A stretch of DNA of 64,000 bases, taken from assembly GCF_025602895.1 (NCBI RefSeq), contig NW_026516209.1, positions 806,001-870,000 on the forward strand, read 5' to 3'. The position numbers were made by a program, and so were the translations under genes. The stretch's first letter is position 1, and the number at the start of each line of letters is the position of its first letter. The notes under the pieces are model-generated. The model did no database searches and was not told the origin of the DNA. It saw only the letters and a program-made list of their open reading frames with translations. The stretch is from Polychytrium aggregatum (lineage: Eukaryota > Chytridiomycota > Chytridiomycetes > Polychytriales). Shown here piece by piece: positions 23,712 through 34,990 of the stretch.

Positions 23712-25330
23712 TTAGGCGCTGTCGTTGCCATACGCTCCCACTCTCTTTGACTCTCCGCTGAGATGCTCGGTTGATGGGCGCTGGATGTTGGCAGACCAGG
23801 TCCGAATGTGGTCAGCCCCGTGCTTGAACTGAGTGCCAATATCGACGGGATTGAGGCAAAGCGAGAGTGCCTTTCCAAACGACAGCGACTTTGAGCCAGT
23901 GTTGGAATAGCCCTTGGCGCTGAATGCGTAGAGATGCACGATCGAGACAACAAACATCTCGAAGCAGACCAGCATGGATTGGACACCGTTTCCGACGTTG
24001 GTGCGGGACCAGTACTGGGTGGCCTGGATGACACCGTAGTGAACAAGCATGCCGATGAGCAAGTTCTGCCACATGGTGAGCAGGATGACCAGCTTGATGG
24101 AGAGGAACTATCGCAGGACAGTATCGGGAAGCAAGGACGGCGGGTTAGTTACTGGCCGATGTCGTTGCCGTCGTCGGTACAAGGTGACGAGTGCGGACAT
24201 TTGGGAGCCCTGAAGGGCATATCCGTCGATGGAACCAACACCTGAGCATCGGTGCGACAACACAATGGCGGCGCCAGTCCAAAGTGCATCGCCAGAGAAC
24301 CACAGCCGGTTGCTTACCTTCGAGAAGGGGTTGTAGCTCTCGATTTCATCGTGGATGGTGTAGTACATGGTGATGAGCGCATACATGCAGATGCTGACGC
24401 TGGTGACGTTCAGAACCATATACCAAAAGTGACCATAGACCGGCGAGAAGGACTCGGGGCAGTAGCGCTGGAGAGCTTGAAGGACAACGGCGACAAGCGT
24501 CATCACAGGTCGAACGACGACGTACTGAAGGACAGCGACTCGGTTTCCAGGCAAGAACCAGCGGGAAGCCGGGTTGTATCGGGGCAGAAGGAAGCCAATG
24601 AAAGGGTATTTCATCATGCCCTTGGTTTTGAGATGCTCCTCGACGTCGCCGGCGTAGCTCATGATCAGAGCGTAGAAGCTGTAGACGACAAAGGCCTCAT
24701 AGCAGTCGCGGATCATGAAGTAGTAGACCGCATAGGTGTAGTAGCGGAAGGCACACCACGAGAGGATCGAGTAGATCGGAATGAAGAGCAGGATGCGGAC
24801 AATGTGGCGCTGCTGGCTGGGGTTGCTGAAGTTTCGGAGATGAGTGGAGATCAGGTATCCGGAGATGACGGTGGCGAAAAAGGCAAGGGCGCCGCATGCT
24901 GCCCACATGTACGAATGCAGCTCGAGGCGGAAGAGCGTGTCTGGGTATCGCAGGTCGATCTGGGTGGTGGGATCGATGTACTGCGAGTTGTCCTGGCAAG
25001 GGCAGAGCGAGAGATGGAAGCGGGTGTTGGTGACTGGGCGGCAATCGGCCAGCAGGACATGGTCGCCAATCCCAGCAAGAAGGCACTGATTGCCACAAAG
25101 AAGAAGAACATGGTATCCAGCAAAAGAATGATCGCCGCCACCGAAAGCGGCAGAGTTTCCGACAGGACAAGACAGCACAGGACAGGGCAGACAGCCGGTG
25201 GCCATGAGCGACAATCGGCGGCGCACGGGCGGCCGGGACGGGCCTGGTGCTGAGCACGGCCGTGCAAGGCCACGCAGGGCCCGGGAAAACTTACATCGCA
25301 AATCGCGACGGCAGAAGTGTTGGAAGACAT
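23712..25330 (-). CDS. TMEM184 / organic solute transporter alpha-like 7-TM protein
   Basis: Multi-pass protein of the TMEM184/OST-alpha family, probably in a vacuolar or other endomembrane; molecular role in fungi poorly defined. Coding order on the minus strand: 25330-25295, 24992-24318, 24107-23712; all phase 0, 368 residues. Seven hydrophobic helices are visible: YMWAACGALAFFATVISG, IVRILLFIPIYSILSW, EAFVVYSFYALIMSY, VVVRPVMTLVAVVLQAL, WYMVLNVTSVSICMYALI, FLSIKLVILLTMWQNLLIG and VQSMLVCFEMFVVSIVHLY. Family landmarks are QRHIVRILL.IPIYS..SW, the cytoplasmic YPFIGFLLPRYNPASRWFLPG loop region, and PF.KFL.IKLV spanning the second intron. The 12-residue first exon (MSSNTSAVAICD) is inferred from a good GTAAGT donor and phase; the body is secure. 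Confidence 0.85.
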
Positions 25331-26041
25331 GGTTGGGCCAGGAAGGTGCGCGGCGGCTGCAGCGATGCGGGGGAGCTGGTTGCTGGGGGAGAAGGTCGAA
25401 AGGGCGGCGGTTTTGAGGCGGCTGGGTCTGAGAGGGACGAAGAGCGCGGGGCGGGATGACGGGGCAGAGCTGTGGCCCTTGTTGTTTGTATGGGGCGGGG
25501 CGGGAACACAGGCGCGCGGGGCGGTGGGACGAGCGCGGCCGCCAAGGGCGATTCTGTACATGGCGGCTTGGGTGGAGTAGTTCGGATACAAACGAGTCGA
25601 TGGGGTGGTGCAAGTGATGGTGCAAGGGATGGTGCAAGGGGTGGCTCAACGGAGTGATACCATCTCGGGCTTGGCTGCACTCGATTGCACGGAGTGGGTC
25701 TGTGCCTCGATCTTGGCAGTTCTTGGCAAATCGCAAGTTCAGCAAGGACGCTCACCAGCCCGAAGCCCTGGGTCGATGCAGGACGATCATGAGACCGAGG
25801 AGGGATCCTCCGTGGCGACGACGGCACCATCGTCAACTAATGCCATCTGGCATCACATTGCAATTGGAGCCAGCTGTATTGAGGAGGCGATCGCCAAGGC
25901 CGGATCAAGGAAGGCAATCGCAGGATGTACAAGGGCCATCCGAGTCCATTCCTCGACACCCACCATTCCGATCGACAGCCACCGAGTCCATCCGCCCACC
26001 GAGTCCCATCAGCCCATCAAGCCAAGATATTTGCTCTGCAG
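25331..26041. other. Intergenic, TMEM184-like promoter side
   Basis: No gene recognised. Three copies of an 11-bp GATGGTGCAAG-type repeat occur near 25600-25640. The long + strand ORF across here and into Mak11 is an antisense shadow. Confidence 0.5.
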
Positions 26042-27796
26042 CTATGCCTGCTTCTTCCCGACACTCCACTTGGCCCGTTTGTTCTTCTGGGCGCTCTTGC
26101 TCTTTCCGTCCTGTGTCGCTATCGTGGCGGGTTCTCTGGCTGATGTGGGGCGAGTCTCCTGGGTCTGGCTCGGCGGCGGCGGGCCGGTCTTCTTCAAAAT
26201 CGACACTGGCACTTTGGCGCCACCTGCAGGTTTGCCGGCAGAGGAATCATTTGGCGTAGAGCTCGCCTTGGACGGCTTGCTTTTGGGCGTCGGCGCATCC
26301 GGCTTCGATTCGGGCTTCGATTCGGGCTTCGATTCGGGCTGGGAGGTCTTGGGAGACGTCTGCAAGCGCTTGTTCTGTCGCTTGGCCTTCTTCTTCTGGT
26401 GCCGACTCTGGTGCGGCTTTCCGCCCTCTCGTCCGGGCTTGTCGTCTCCAAAGGAAATGGTCAAACGCGGCTTGCCTTCGGCTGCGCTCAATCGACTTCC
26501 CTTGCTGCCCGATGGCCCATCGTCCTCCTCATCGTCGTCCTCATCGTCGTCGTCATCGTGTCGATCAGGGAGATGGGCGGAATCGTCTGCTTCTTCCTCG
26601 AGCTCGGCTTCGCTTGTCTTTCGCTTTCGGTTTGTGGGCTTGGAATTGCGGTTAGGCAGCGAAACAGTCACGCACGTCAGACGACAGTTGGCATTGTACT
26701 CGGTAACCGGAGTAAGCGGAACGGCAGCAATCTTGCGGAGCGTCTTGGGCGTCTCCTCGGCTGCGTCATCAGACGGCTCGACTTTGGAGGCCCCAACGGC
26801 CTCGGCAAAGTTCCACAAGCGGATGCCACCATCCGACGAGCAAGTGACGATCACCGTTGGCCGAGCAACCCCAGAGTCAGGAGAGCCCTCGAGGGCATGC
26901 AGATCTTTGACGCGGAAGCCGTGGCCGGTATCCCAGCGAGCCAGGCAGCGCCCTTGGAGCGACCAAACGCCGACGGTTTTGTCTTCGCCGCCGGTCAAGA
27001 CAACTTGGCTGGTCGCATCAACGCCTTCGCCCAGGGCGCCGGCAGCATCCCCCAGACGAACAAACGCCAGGGTCGTGATCTTGCCGATGCCTTCGATTTT
27101 GCCGACGACCTCGCCAGAGTCGACATCCGAGATTTGCACGACTCGGTCCATCAAAACGGCATGGTAATCGCCGTCGGGGCTCCAGCACACCCGCTCGGCA
27201 GGTTTGGGCAGCTTAGTTGAGTGGGCGCAGACGGCCTTGGCCATGTCCCAAACCTTCAAGAGACCGTCTCTCGCCACACTCAACAGCACCTTGCCAGAGG
27301 GGTGGATGTCGATCCAGTCCACGGCACCTCGGTGTCCCTTCAAGGTCGATAGCAGCTCCCAGTCGCGGGTGCGCACGATCGAGATGGTACCGTCCTCGGA
27401 GGCAGCAATCAGATGGGACTTTTTGAAGAACTTGAGGCAGGTGATCGACCCATTGTGATGCATCAGCGACCCGATTTCCTTACGGATCTGCAGGTCGTAC
27501 AGCTTGATGTGCTCGTCGGTCGAGCCCGTCGCCAGGAACCGGCCGGTGGTGGCAAGGCATTTGATGCAGGTGATGTGCGACGGATAGATGAAGACGGGCG
27601 TGAGGGTGATCGGGGCAGGCGGGGCCGGGGCTTCTTGGCTCGTTTCAGAGGCGGGCTGGTGAGAAGACCCGGCGTCGGTCCAGAAGGCGTCGATGCCGTA
27701 GAGTAGACGCTCGTAGGTGCCGGCAATGATTCGAAAGTCCTCAACCTTGTCGCCGGCGGGCGAGTCGCTGTGTGCAAGGGTTGTTTGGGGCGCCAT
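26042..27796 (-). CDS. MAK11: Mak11 / PAK1IP1 WD40 ribosome-biogenesis factor
   Basis: Nucleolar WD40 protein of the Mak11/PAK1IP1 family, needed for 60S subunit assembly. Single exon, 584 residues starting MAPQTT at 27796. Family landmarks: residues ~20-35 AGTYERLLYG, then FLATGSTDEHIKLYD, HNGSITCLKF, LIAASEDGTISI, GAVDWIDIHPSGKVLLSVA, GLLKVWD, and CSSDGGIRLWNFAE; the WD40 part covers about residues 20-365. A long charged C-terminal tail (~200 residues) follows: an acidic run (DDDDDEDDDEEDD), a basic patch (HQKKKAKRQNK), four tandem SKPE units (a 12-bp repeat near 26307-26342), and a Lys-rich end. Such tails are common in nucleolar factors. It is one of the few intronless host genes here. 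Confidence 0.9.
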   Translation of the reverse strand: MAPQTTLAHSDSPAGDKVEDFRIIAGTYERLLYGIDAFWTDAGSSHQPASETSQEAPAPPAPITLTPVFIYPSHITCIKCLATTGRFLATGSTDEHIKLYDLQIRKEIGSLMHHNGSITCLKFFKKSHLIAASEDGTISIVRTRDWELLSTLKGHRGAVDWIDIHPSGKVLLSVARDGLLKVWDMAKAVCAHSTKLPKPAERVCWSPDGDYHAVLMDRVVQISDVDSGEVVGKIEGIGKITTLAFVRLGDAAGALGEGVDATSQVVLTGGEDKTVGVWSLQGRCLARWDTGHGFRVKDLHALEGSPDSGVARPTVIVTCSSDGGIRLWNFAEAVGASKVEPSDDAAEETPKTLRKIAAVPLTPVTEYNANCRLTCVTVSLPNRNSKPTNRKRKTSEAELEEEADDSAHLPDRHDDDDDEDDDEEDDGPSGSKGSRLSAAEGKPRLTISFGDDKPGREGGKPHQSRHQKKKAKRQNKRLQTSPKTSQPESKPESKPESKPDAPTPKSKPSKASSTPNDSSAGKPAGGAKVPVSILKKTGPPPPSQTQETRPTSAREPATIATQDGKSKSAQKNKRAKWSVGKKQA

Positions 27797-28610
27797 CGAT
27801 GCACGGTGCTGCGATTGAGATCGAGAAGGGCAGCAGTGGAGGCTGAGCTGGGATGTGCGCTTCGGCGGGTGCGATAGCCGTCAGGGTTCCTCGCCGATGG
27901 CAGACAGAGAGCGATCAGCCAGCGGATGGATCGATGGATTGATGGGTTGGGTGCCCGCGAACCCGACAAGCAAAAACAAAAAAAAGCGCAGCCGCAGCTG
28001 ATTGGCGGCGCAGCGAAGCGCGTCGAGGCCAAGAGCACCCTGGCGAGAACACCCCGGCCAGCAATGAGACAGGATGCATCCCGCTATCGATAGCGCACGG
28101 CTGCGTAGGACTGTGTCGAGCAGGACGGCATTGGTGTTGGAGCCAGTCGCAGCCAGGCACGGCGAGGTGCGTCGGGTCCCTGCAAGCTGGCTCCATCATC
28201 AACGCCGTCCTGCTCGACGATATTGGGATTCACCGTCTACCTGCTCTGCCTTACTGCTGCTGCGATGTTGTCAGCCAATCCTCATCGTATTGACTTGTAA
28301 CCTGTTAAAATCACGATGAGATACGCTACATCATGCTCGGCCAAGAATGACCGAGCGTGTCAACATCTCCCCGGAACCTGATATCTCGTCGGCCAAGTCC
28401 ATCGCAGGAGTCCGAGCGCCGATCGACGTCACTCCGGCAGGCGGCCGATCAACATCATTTCACCCACAAGAGCCACACAAGCCACACAAGTCACCCCTGT
28501 GTGAAGGTGTTCCGATTCAAATAAATCCGTAGTAACAACTCTGTCCGCGCTGGTATCTTCTCGTCCAGTCTCGCTCGCGGCGCATATCCCTCTTCATATC
28601 ATAGTCAAGC
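27797..28610. other. Divergent intergenic region with foldback
   Basis: Lies between the Mak11 start (-) and the EF-hand gene (+), so it likely carries both promoters. No ORF of interest. A long inverted repeat is at 28115-28218. Confidence 0.55.
28115..28218. repeat. Long inverted repeat / foldback hairpin
   Basis: Arms 28115-28146 and 28187-28218 pair over 32 positions with about 3 mismatches; the outer 15 (GTCGAGCAGGACGGC with GCCGTCCTGCTCGAC) are perfect. The loop is 40 nt. Size is compatible with a hairpin RNA, or with a small foldback element. Confidence 0.85.
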
Positions 28611-29995
28611 ATGGGCCAGTCACACTCAAAACATAACACCGGCAAGGCACTGGCACCCGAAACGCACTGTAAGCCAGACTCGGCCATTCATTCGTCCGGG
28701 GCGAAAATCTGTCCCTGATTTGCAATCCGGAACGCTGCCTTCCAGAGGCATCTGTGCCGACCCGTCCCAGTGCTTAGTCCGCCTGCCCTCCTTGTGCTGC
28801 TCCTTGTGCTGCTCCTGGTGCTGCTCCTGGCGATGTATTGAAATGCACCCATTTCATTCGATCTCCAGTCACACACAACGAGTTCCAGCGATTAAAATAC
28901 CAGTTTGAAAAGAACGCAGACGAGGATTTCACCATCACCAAGGATCTATTTCGACATGTAAGACGTCGCGGCAACGCGAGGCTCTGTTGCTTGGCGATGG
29001 CCGATCCTTCAAACGGATACGCTTGGACGATACCTCGTCGACGGTGGTTAGCCAAGATCCGGCAGCCAGAGGGACACTGCTGAGCACATTGCTGAATAGA
29101 GGATCCGCAGCGGCTCCTTTTGCCATCCGGTCTCGCGGGTTTCACGCGATGTGTCCCAGGATATTGCTCGTTTTGCCTTCAGATTAGCCCTCGCCTCTCG
29201 CCGCAAGAGGCTCGGCATGTCGATCCGCCCGCTAGACAATCACAATCAGATTCCACCACTCTCCGATCTAACAACGGCTGCTTTTGGTATCGCTGTCGCG
29301 CCGCCGTCCTGCAGATCCTGGAAAACCATGTCCATTGCTGGTCCGTCGGCGCACAATACCTGTTTCTGGAACGGCTGTTTGATGCCTTTGATCTGGACGG
29401 GAACAAAAAGATTGACTTTCGAGAATTCATCAAGGGTCTGAGCGTCTTCTTGAAGGGTACCCCACAGGAAAAGCTCGAACGTAAGCGGTCCCGCCTCTGC
29501 CCCCGAGGAATGTCTGCTCCGGAGAAGAGCGTTGGGGAGGGATCGAGTGGCCCTGGAGAGGCTGGATGAAAGGGCGAATGGAAGCTCTATCGACTGACGA
29601 CGCGATGGGTTGCATGGGCAACTGGGCCGGTAATCGGCAGTGTCATTCAGGATCTACGATCTGGACAAGAGCGGCACGATCGAGCCCAAGGAGCTGATCA
29701 AGGTCATGGGCCAGATGTACTCGGCATTTTACAACGAGGACCAAACCAGACGGATCCAGGACACTGTCAACCAGCTCTTCAATGACCTGGACATCAACAA
29801 CGACGGGTCTTTGGTAGGTAGCGCAGAACAGCGGTGCAATGTGCGGCCGTTGTAGGGAAGCTTCCGCCGGCTCAGGGCAGCAGCTGTAACACTCGAGGTT
29901 CTCCACAGTCACTCACAGAGTTCAAGCTGATGGCGCTAAAAGAGCCCATGATCGTCGATTTCCTCGAGCAGTTCCTCATCACCACAAGCGAATAG
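28611..29995 (+). CDS. EF-hand calcium sensor, calcineurin-B/NCS/calaxin-like
   Basis: Small calcium-binding protein. Exons 28611-28668, 28869-28957, 29315-29480, 29641-29813, 29909-29995 give 190 residues, typical for calcineurin B, NCS and calaxin-like sensors. It starts MGQSHSK, a plausible N-myristoylation signal. The N-terminal segment FQRLKYQFEKNADEDFTITKD looks like a degenerate first EF-hand. Three EF loops with correct ligands follow: DLDGNKKIDFRE, DLDKSGTIEPKE and DINNDGSLSLTE, the last assembled across an intron. The sequence FREFIKGLSVFLKGTPQEKLELSFRIYDLDKSG resembles the calcineurin B / calaxin joint between hands 2 and 3. The exact family is open: a calcineurin regulatory subunit, or (given the ciliary genes nearby) an axonemal sensor. 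The start is supported by the myristoylation motif and splice phase. Confidence 0.8.
28791..28830. repeat. 12-bp tandem repeat in EF-hand gene intron 1
   Basis: About 3.3 copies of CTTGTGCTGCTC/CTGGTGCTGCTC, just before the intron acceptor. Confidence 0.85.
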
Positions 29996-30238
29996 GCGCA
30001 ATACAGCATTGCCATCGCGCACGTATGCTCCAGTCCAGCCTGAATGCGAGAACTGGATGCGGTGTCACGCAGCGGGATGCAGCAAATGATCAGCCAAGTC
30101 CAGACGATGGCTTGGGCACGGTGGATGGAGCGTGCCCTTGGTTTGGGCAAAGTAGGTGAGATGGTTGATGTATTTGCAGGATGCTCGTGCGGTACCAACG
30201 ATGCGGGGATATAGTGATCAAGTGGCTCTCTGGCGTTT

Positions 30239-31000
30239 CTACTTGATCAAGAAGACACCGGCCAAGGCGGAGAGCACGGCGAAGGCCCACAACTGCGATG
30301 AGATGGCCGTTTTGAAACCAGCGGAGGTGGATGGCGAAGCGGCACTGGAGCCAGAGGGAGACAAAGTACTCGAGGTCGCCGGAGCAGCGGCGGACGAGGT
30401 AGCCACAGCCTTCCAGATGACGGCAGAGGCAACCAGCTGCGATGAGGCAGGAACGAACAGACGGAGCTCGTTGAAGTCGGCAAAAGAAACAGCGCGGCCG
30501 GCGGCGGTCGTCAGCTGGAACTTGGGAGAGTCGCCCGGGCCGAGCTGCGAAGACACAGGGGTGTCGACGACCTGGGCGGCCGAGGTGTTGCCGACCATGC
30601 CGCCGTACCAGTACGACTCGGGGGCCTGGAGGAAGGTGAAGTTGTGGACGATGAACTGCACCAACAGGAGAGAGAGCGAGTCGAGCAGTTAGTGATCAGG
30701 GTCTTCGCTCTTCGCTCTTCGCGAGCTGGCCAAGCGGTACTCAAGGGACGGTGATCGGATTCCCAGGAGCATGCCAGGGAAACATACAGTGCATCCATCG
30801 AGGATCTCGACGGTGCCATAGATCGTGATGATGTTCTGATTATTGTTGACCCAGCTCTGGCTCTGCGAGACAAGCGTAGCGTTTGGAATGATGCCGGCGG
30901 GCATGGCACTGGGGCTGCAGACAGAGGCCCAGGCGGACCATGAATGAGCCAGGACAGCAAGGAGGGCGATGGCCCAGACCGAAAGCGATCGCGAGGACAT
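30239..31000 (-). CDS. Secreted DM13-like, probably GPI-anchored protein
   Basis: Probable cell-surface protein. Minus-strand exons 31000-30788 and 30655-30239 (phase 0) give 209 residues. Residues 1-25 (MSSRSLSVWAIALLAVLAHS...WA) form a clear signal peptide. Residues ~45-140 resemble a DM13 domain: IYGTVEILDGCTFIVHNFTF followed by APESYWYGGMVGN and FNELRLFVPASS. DM13 domains are predicted redox/electron-transfer modules in extracellular proteins. A Ser/Ala/Thr/Pro stretch follows and the protein ends in a hydrophobic segment (QLWAFAVLSALAGVFLIK), consistent with a GPI signal or a C-terminal anchor. The splice joins GCT|F inside the conserved motif, which supports it. The DM13 assignment is by eye and moderate; secretion is well supported. 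Confidence 0.7.
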
Positions 31001-31351
31001 TGGGGGCGGATGGTGATGGAGACGAAGGGAGCTGGACGGAACTGGTGGGGGTTATATCCCCGGCGGCCCCCTTCGGACGCAGGACCCCGCCGGCATTCCG
31101 TCGATGATTCCGTCGGCGAGATCGGGAGTCAGAGTGCGGTGCTGGTCCTTGTGGAGGCGGTGGCTGCTCCAAACAAAGCCCCGTCAGGACACCGCCGAAC
31201 GCCAGAGGCACCCAGGGCGACGCTCGACAAGGTGTCCCATTGGCCATTCAACTCGCAATGCAGATGGAACACCCTCATTTTCGAATCGGCCGCACACATC
31301 CACCAAGGGCCATGTGGCCAAGCGGCTCGTCCGCCCCAAGGACCGAGTGCA
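31001..31351. other. Intergenic, upstream of Fanzor relic
   Basis: DM13-gene promoter side. No gene recognised. Confidence 0.5.
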
Positions 31352-31455
31352 TGCACCGCACTCTCGAATCGCGATGGCAACGACTGCCGATTGTTGCCGC
31401 AGGAGATCGACCGGATGTATTCGAGACTGATCCCCCCAAGCCAACAAAATGTTGA
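31352..31455 (+). pseudogene. Fanzor C-terminal relic 1
   Basis: Decayed 3' end of a Fanzor (TnpB-like) nuclease gene, + strand. In one frame CTALSNRDGND matches the RuvC-III region CTTLTHRDINA of the long Fanzor at 53.3-55.9 kb. After a frame change, IVAAGDRPDVFETDPPKPTKC then a stop matches TIATGDRPGVFKTVLPKPTKQ. DNA similarity is also clear (shared CAGGAGATCGACCGG). Nothing of the upstream gene remains nearby. It sits between the start of the DM13 gene and the end of VAC1. Confidence 0.8.
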
Positions 31456-31547
31456 TTGTCAGCTGAGACCATGCGGTTTCTGGATCGTCGCGCTTCGGGC
31501 CAGCGATTACTGCAGTGAACACGGGTACTGCCCCGAGTTTCTTCGCA

Positions 31548-34500
31548 CTAGCTGTCCTCCATCTCCTTTTTGACCCGGGCCATCTCGTCGTCCAGGGCCC
31601 GCAGGTTTTCGCGCAGGCTTTGAGCATCTTCGAGCCGCCTCCGCTTCACTGCATCCTCGAGGAACTTTTGAACGAGCTGGCGCTGCTCTGTCAGCACATC
31701 GTATTGCTGGCGCAGCTCGCGCAGTCGATCAATGTCTTTGACGGCCGTGGCCTGGATGGGGATTGAGTCCACATTCGGCTCCTTGCCCTTGGTGTCGCTT
31801 TGCAGCTTCGGAAGGAGATTGAGGGTGTACATATTGGACTGGATGTACTGTGTGCACGATAGCTGAATGTTGGAGTGGATGCGTTGCTGGGTGCTGCTTT
31901 CTGCTGCGAACGACTTGATCCGCTTGCTGCAAGCCGGCGTTGGTTGAGGACGAGTGAGTCAAACAGTTGTTCAGATGGAGGGGGCACTCAGCATCCACAA
32001 GTTCCGAGCATGTGCCGCCATGCTCACCCGAGTGCATCCATCTGTGAAAACAGATCGGTAATGTCCTTCTTGTATTTTACTGCCACGAGATAGTCCCTGT
32101 CCTTGAGTGTCAGATTCTTGCGCTCTCTGTCGATATCGGAGAGCATGGGAAGCCGGGGAGGTAGTGTCAGTTGATGAATACCCTCGCTTTAGCCAGAGAC
32201 TGCTTCATGTTGCGCCGACCACGGAGCAGGGCAGAGCAAAGCAAATCATTGCATACATGAGATCCATGACAACATCTTGGAATCGCGGCAGGATGGTCTC
32301 AATGGACTCGCGAATCTTGATGATTTTCTGATACACTACGACAAACGGAGGCGTCTGCTCCTCTGGTTTCTTGCGCCGGAGGACTAGCCGCTTGCAGTTG
32401 TTGCATGTCCGCAGCTCCCCGGCCAGCTCCTTTGTGTCTGTGTGTATCGACAGCGCAAAGCAGTGATGCCGTGGGACGAGTTTGTGTCAGCAGCATGGAA
32501 TAGATCGTGAAGCAGGTGTGAGATGTGAAACCAGCAGCAAATCACTCATCCAATGGACTCGTGTGTCTAGGCAAATGCATCTCGCCCATCGCATGCATTG
32601 GCTACATCTCACGAACCTGGGTCGACCACGGGTATCGCAGCCGAGCACGTGTCGAGTCCACATACTACCCGACCACAAGTGCGGCAGTGGTGCCGCCGAT
32701 TCAGAGCCCCGAAAGTAGAGCTGTGACGTGTGGAGCATCAGCATACCATCCAACGTTGCAAGGCCGCTGACACCGGGCACACTCAACCATATGCGAGCGG
32801 GTGTCTGGGACTTGCAGGCTTACGAGCAGAACGGGCACGCCTTAACACCGCCGTCATCTTCCCATTTGACGATATCTTGTTCGAGGGCTTCATTTGATCA
32901 CGATTCCCAGAGAGTGGTTGGTTCGTACCGATGCGCAATTCAGTGGTTGTATAAGCCAGCAACATTAGACAAACATTGTTGGCGAACATTGGCAAAGACA
33001 AAAGCGATACCGCGGTGCAAGATCCGGTTAGAATTTTGCCAACGAGACAATGCACTGGCACGGTCGGCTTAAGCCAAGAGATCGGCAAGGTCGAAGCCAG
33101 GCGCAGCACGGTATGCTCCGATGCAAAGCGGTAGAGCCAAAGGCGGACTGGGGCCAAAGTCAGACACATGTGCGTGCACCAACCTCTCAGATTGTTTGTC
33201 ATGAGCAATCCGCCCATCGAGCTGATCGACGAGCGCTTGTTCACCATTCGATGCTCAGATACGTATAGTTTCGTAAGCTGCGCCAGCGGCAAGATGGCCA
33301 CAGACAGAAGAAATAAGTTGTCACCAAGCTGTTGCTGCAGACGTGTGCGATATTGGCTGCGGGAGACAGGACATACCTTGTCGAATCGGTTCTCCAGTTT
33401 GTTGACCTCCAGCAGGACCCGCTGAACTCGTTCACGGCGCAGCTGCGAAAAGACATGGGTGTGGCTTCGAGTGACGCCTGGATGTAGAGCAATCGCAGCA
33501 ATCAGCAGCGAAGAGTTGGACTGACGGCAAAAAAGGCACATGCGCGAGCTTGGAGTGGAGAGACATTGATTACGGGCTCATCTGCTCCTACCGTTGTTGT
33601 CGCCATAGCCTTCGCGGTGAGTGTAGCAAGACTCGCAAACCCGACACCAAATGCCCTTCTCGGGATCATGTCGAGCATCCAGAGCCAGTCTGATCTGGAA
33701 CGAAGTGTGGCTGTCGCAAAAGAGCTTGCCGCATCTGCCACGGGAGAAACAGTGATGATCCCACAGCATTGCATCGCAGCATTACATCGCAGCATTGCAT
33801 CGCAGTATCGCCGCGTCAGTACTGCGACACCGATGTCGCATCCGGGCGGGCTCTTGCACCCAAGCCGACCCCCAGACCACAGTCAGAGACATCGTACCTG
33901 CGACAGTTCTGCTTGCCGAAGCGCAGCCCAAGGGCTCGGCCACATCCCGGCGTCGAGCAGAGATCGTTTCCTGTCTCTCGCTGCCAATGCGTCTTTTTAA
34001 GGCCAAACTCGGGGTCACGGATCTCGGCTGGCCCCGTCGAGCCCTGGGGCTGCGATCCCGACGACCCGCTAGGGCTGGCCATTGAGTTAGGATTCAACTC
34101 GATCGGGTTCGAAACCAAGCCGAGCTTGTCCATGTTGGAGAGGATGTTCATCTTGTCGAACGAGAGCGAGGTGGTTGCATCGCGAGCGGCCTTGGAGAGC
34201 GGGTTGATGACCTTTTCCTTGGTTTTGCGCAAAAACGAAAAGATGGCGGCCGATGTGTCGTCTTCGTTGTGCATATCATCGAGATGCTGGTTGAGTTGGT
34301 ACAGATTCTGCATCGGGACGTCTTGCACCAAGATTGCCGAGCAGGGTTAGGAGATTCCACGGTGCGTGCCCGCCAAGGCGGTGGCATCGAAATGCGGTCA
34401 AGGATAGCAACGCATTTGTTCGAGGACCATGGAATGGTGAATAGCACGGGCATGGTGAGCGGCAGTCTCCCGGGAATGGCGGGTGCTGCTCTGGCTGCTC

Positions 34501-34990
34501 TGGCTGCTCTGGCTGCTCTGGCTGCTCTGGCTGCTCTGGCTGCTCTGGCTGCTCTGGCTGCTCTGGCTGCTCTGGTCGCTACAGCTGCTCCTCGTCACGA
34601 CTGGTCCAGGGTCTCGCTGATGATGCCGATAGCAGCGACTCCTGCCGGGCATCTGCTCCCCCTCCAGCGATCCCGCACCGCCTTGAACCTACTGCAGATG
34701 GGGCATTCGATTGTGGCGGGAGCCTCGTGGGTGGACTGCACCGGAACAGAGTTGCGAGGCCGGGGGTTCCCGATCGCCAGTGACGATGTCCTCGGTTGGA
34801 AATCGCGCTCGTGGCTGTTATCGATAACCTGGGTCGCCTGAGCGACCTCGTCACCCGCATGTGTGGTAGACCGGGGTGTCTGGGGAGAAGATGCAAAGCT
34901 CGGCAGTGACTCGGATCGTTCGAGGGTGGACCTCTGGGTCCCTGTCCGGAACGAGCCCCGCTTGAAGACGAGGTCCGAGGGCGTATTCAT
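31548..34990 (-). CDS. VAC1: Vac1/Pep7 (Rabenosyn-5) endosomal FYVE protein
   Basis: Rab5/PI3P effector that tethers Golgi vesicles to endosomes. Ten minus-strand exons: 34990-34693, 34321-33898, 33734-33592, 33477-33377, 33277-33184, 32887-32824, 32720-32617, 32437-32257, 32186-32028, 31926-31548; phases agree throughout, 648 residues. Domain order matches yeast Vac1: a C2H2 finger near residues 96-117 (CPIC...QLNQHLDDMH) assembled across intron 1; a first FYVE-like finger (PGCGRALGLRFGKQNCR then RCGKLFCDSH and CRVCESC); a second, canonical FYVE (ACPFCSSTFGALNRRHHCR, TCGRVVC, CNNCKRL), also built across introns; and a C-terminal charged coiled coil (IDRLRELRQQYDVL). The donor of exon 5 (GTTGGT) is weak but restores the WEDDGGVKACPFC frame. 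Intron 1 holds a 9-bp minisatellite. Confidence 0.9.
34485..34575. repeat. 9-bp minisatellite (CTGGCTGCT)n
   Basis: About ten tandem units inside intron 1 of VAC1; frame-neutral, producing poly-Ala-Leu or Gln-Ser-Ser shadow ORFs. Confidence 0.95.

Noticed and set aside
25605-27167. 520-codon + strand ORF
   Set aside because: Mostly antisense to Mak11, whose WD40 repeats are unambiguous; poly-Ser runs mirror the acidic tail codons.
34485-34575. Ala-Leu repeat peptide encoded by the 9-bp minisatellite
   Set aside because: Lies in a VAC1 intron whose removal is required to complete the C2H2 finger.
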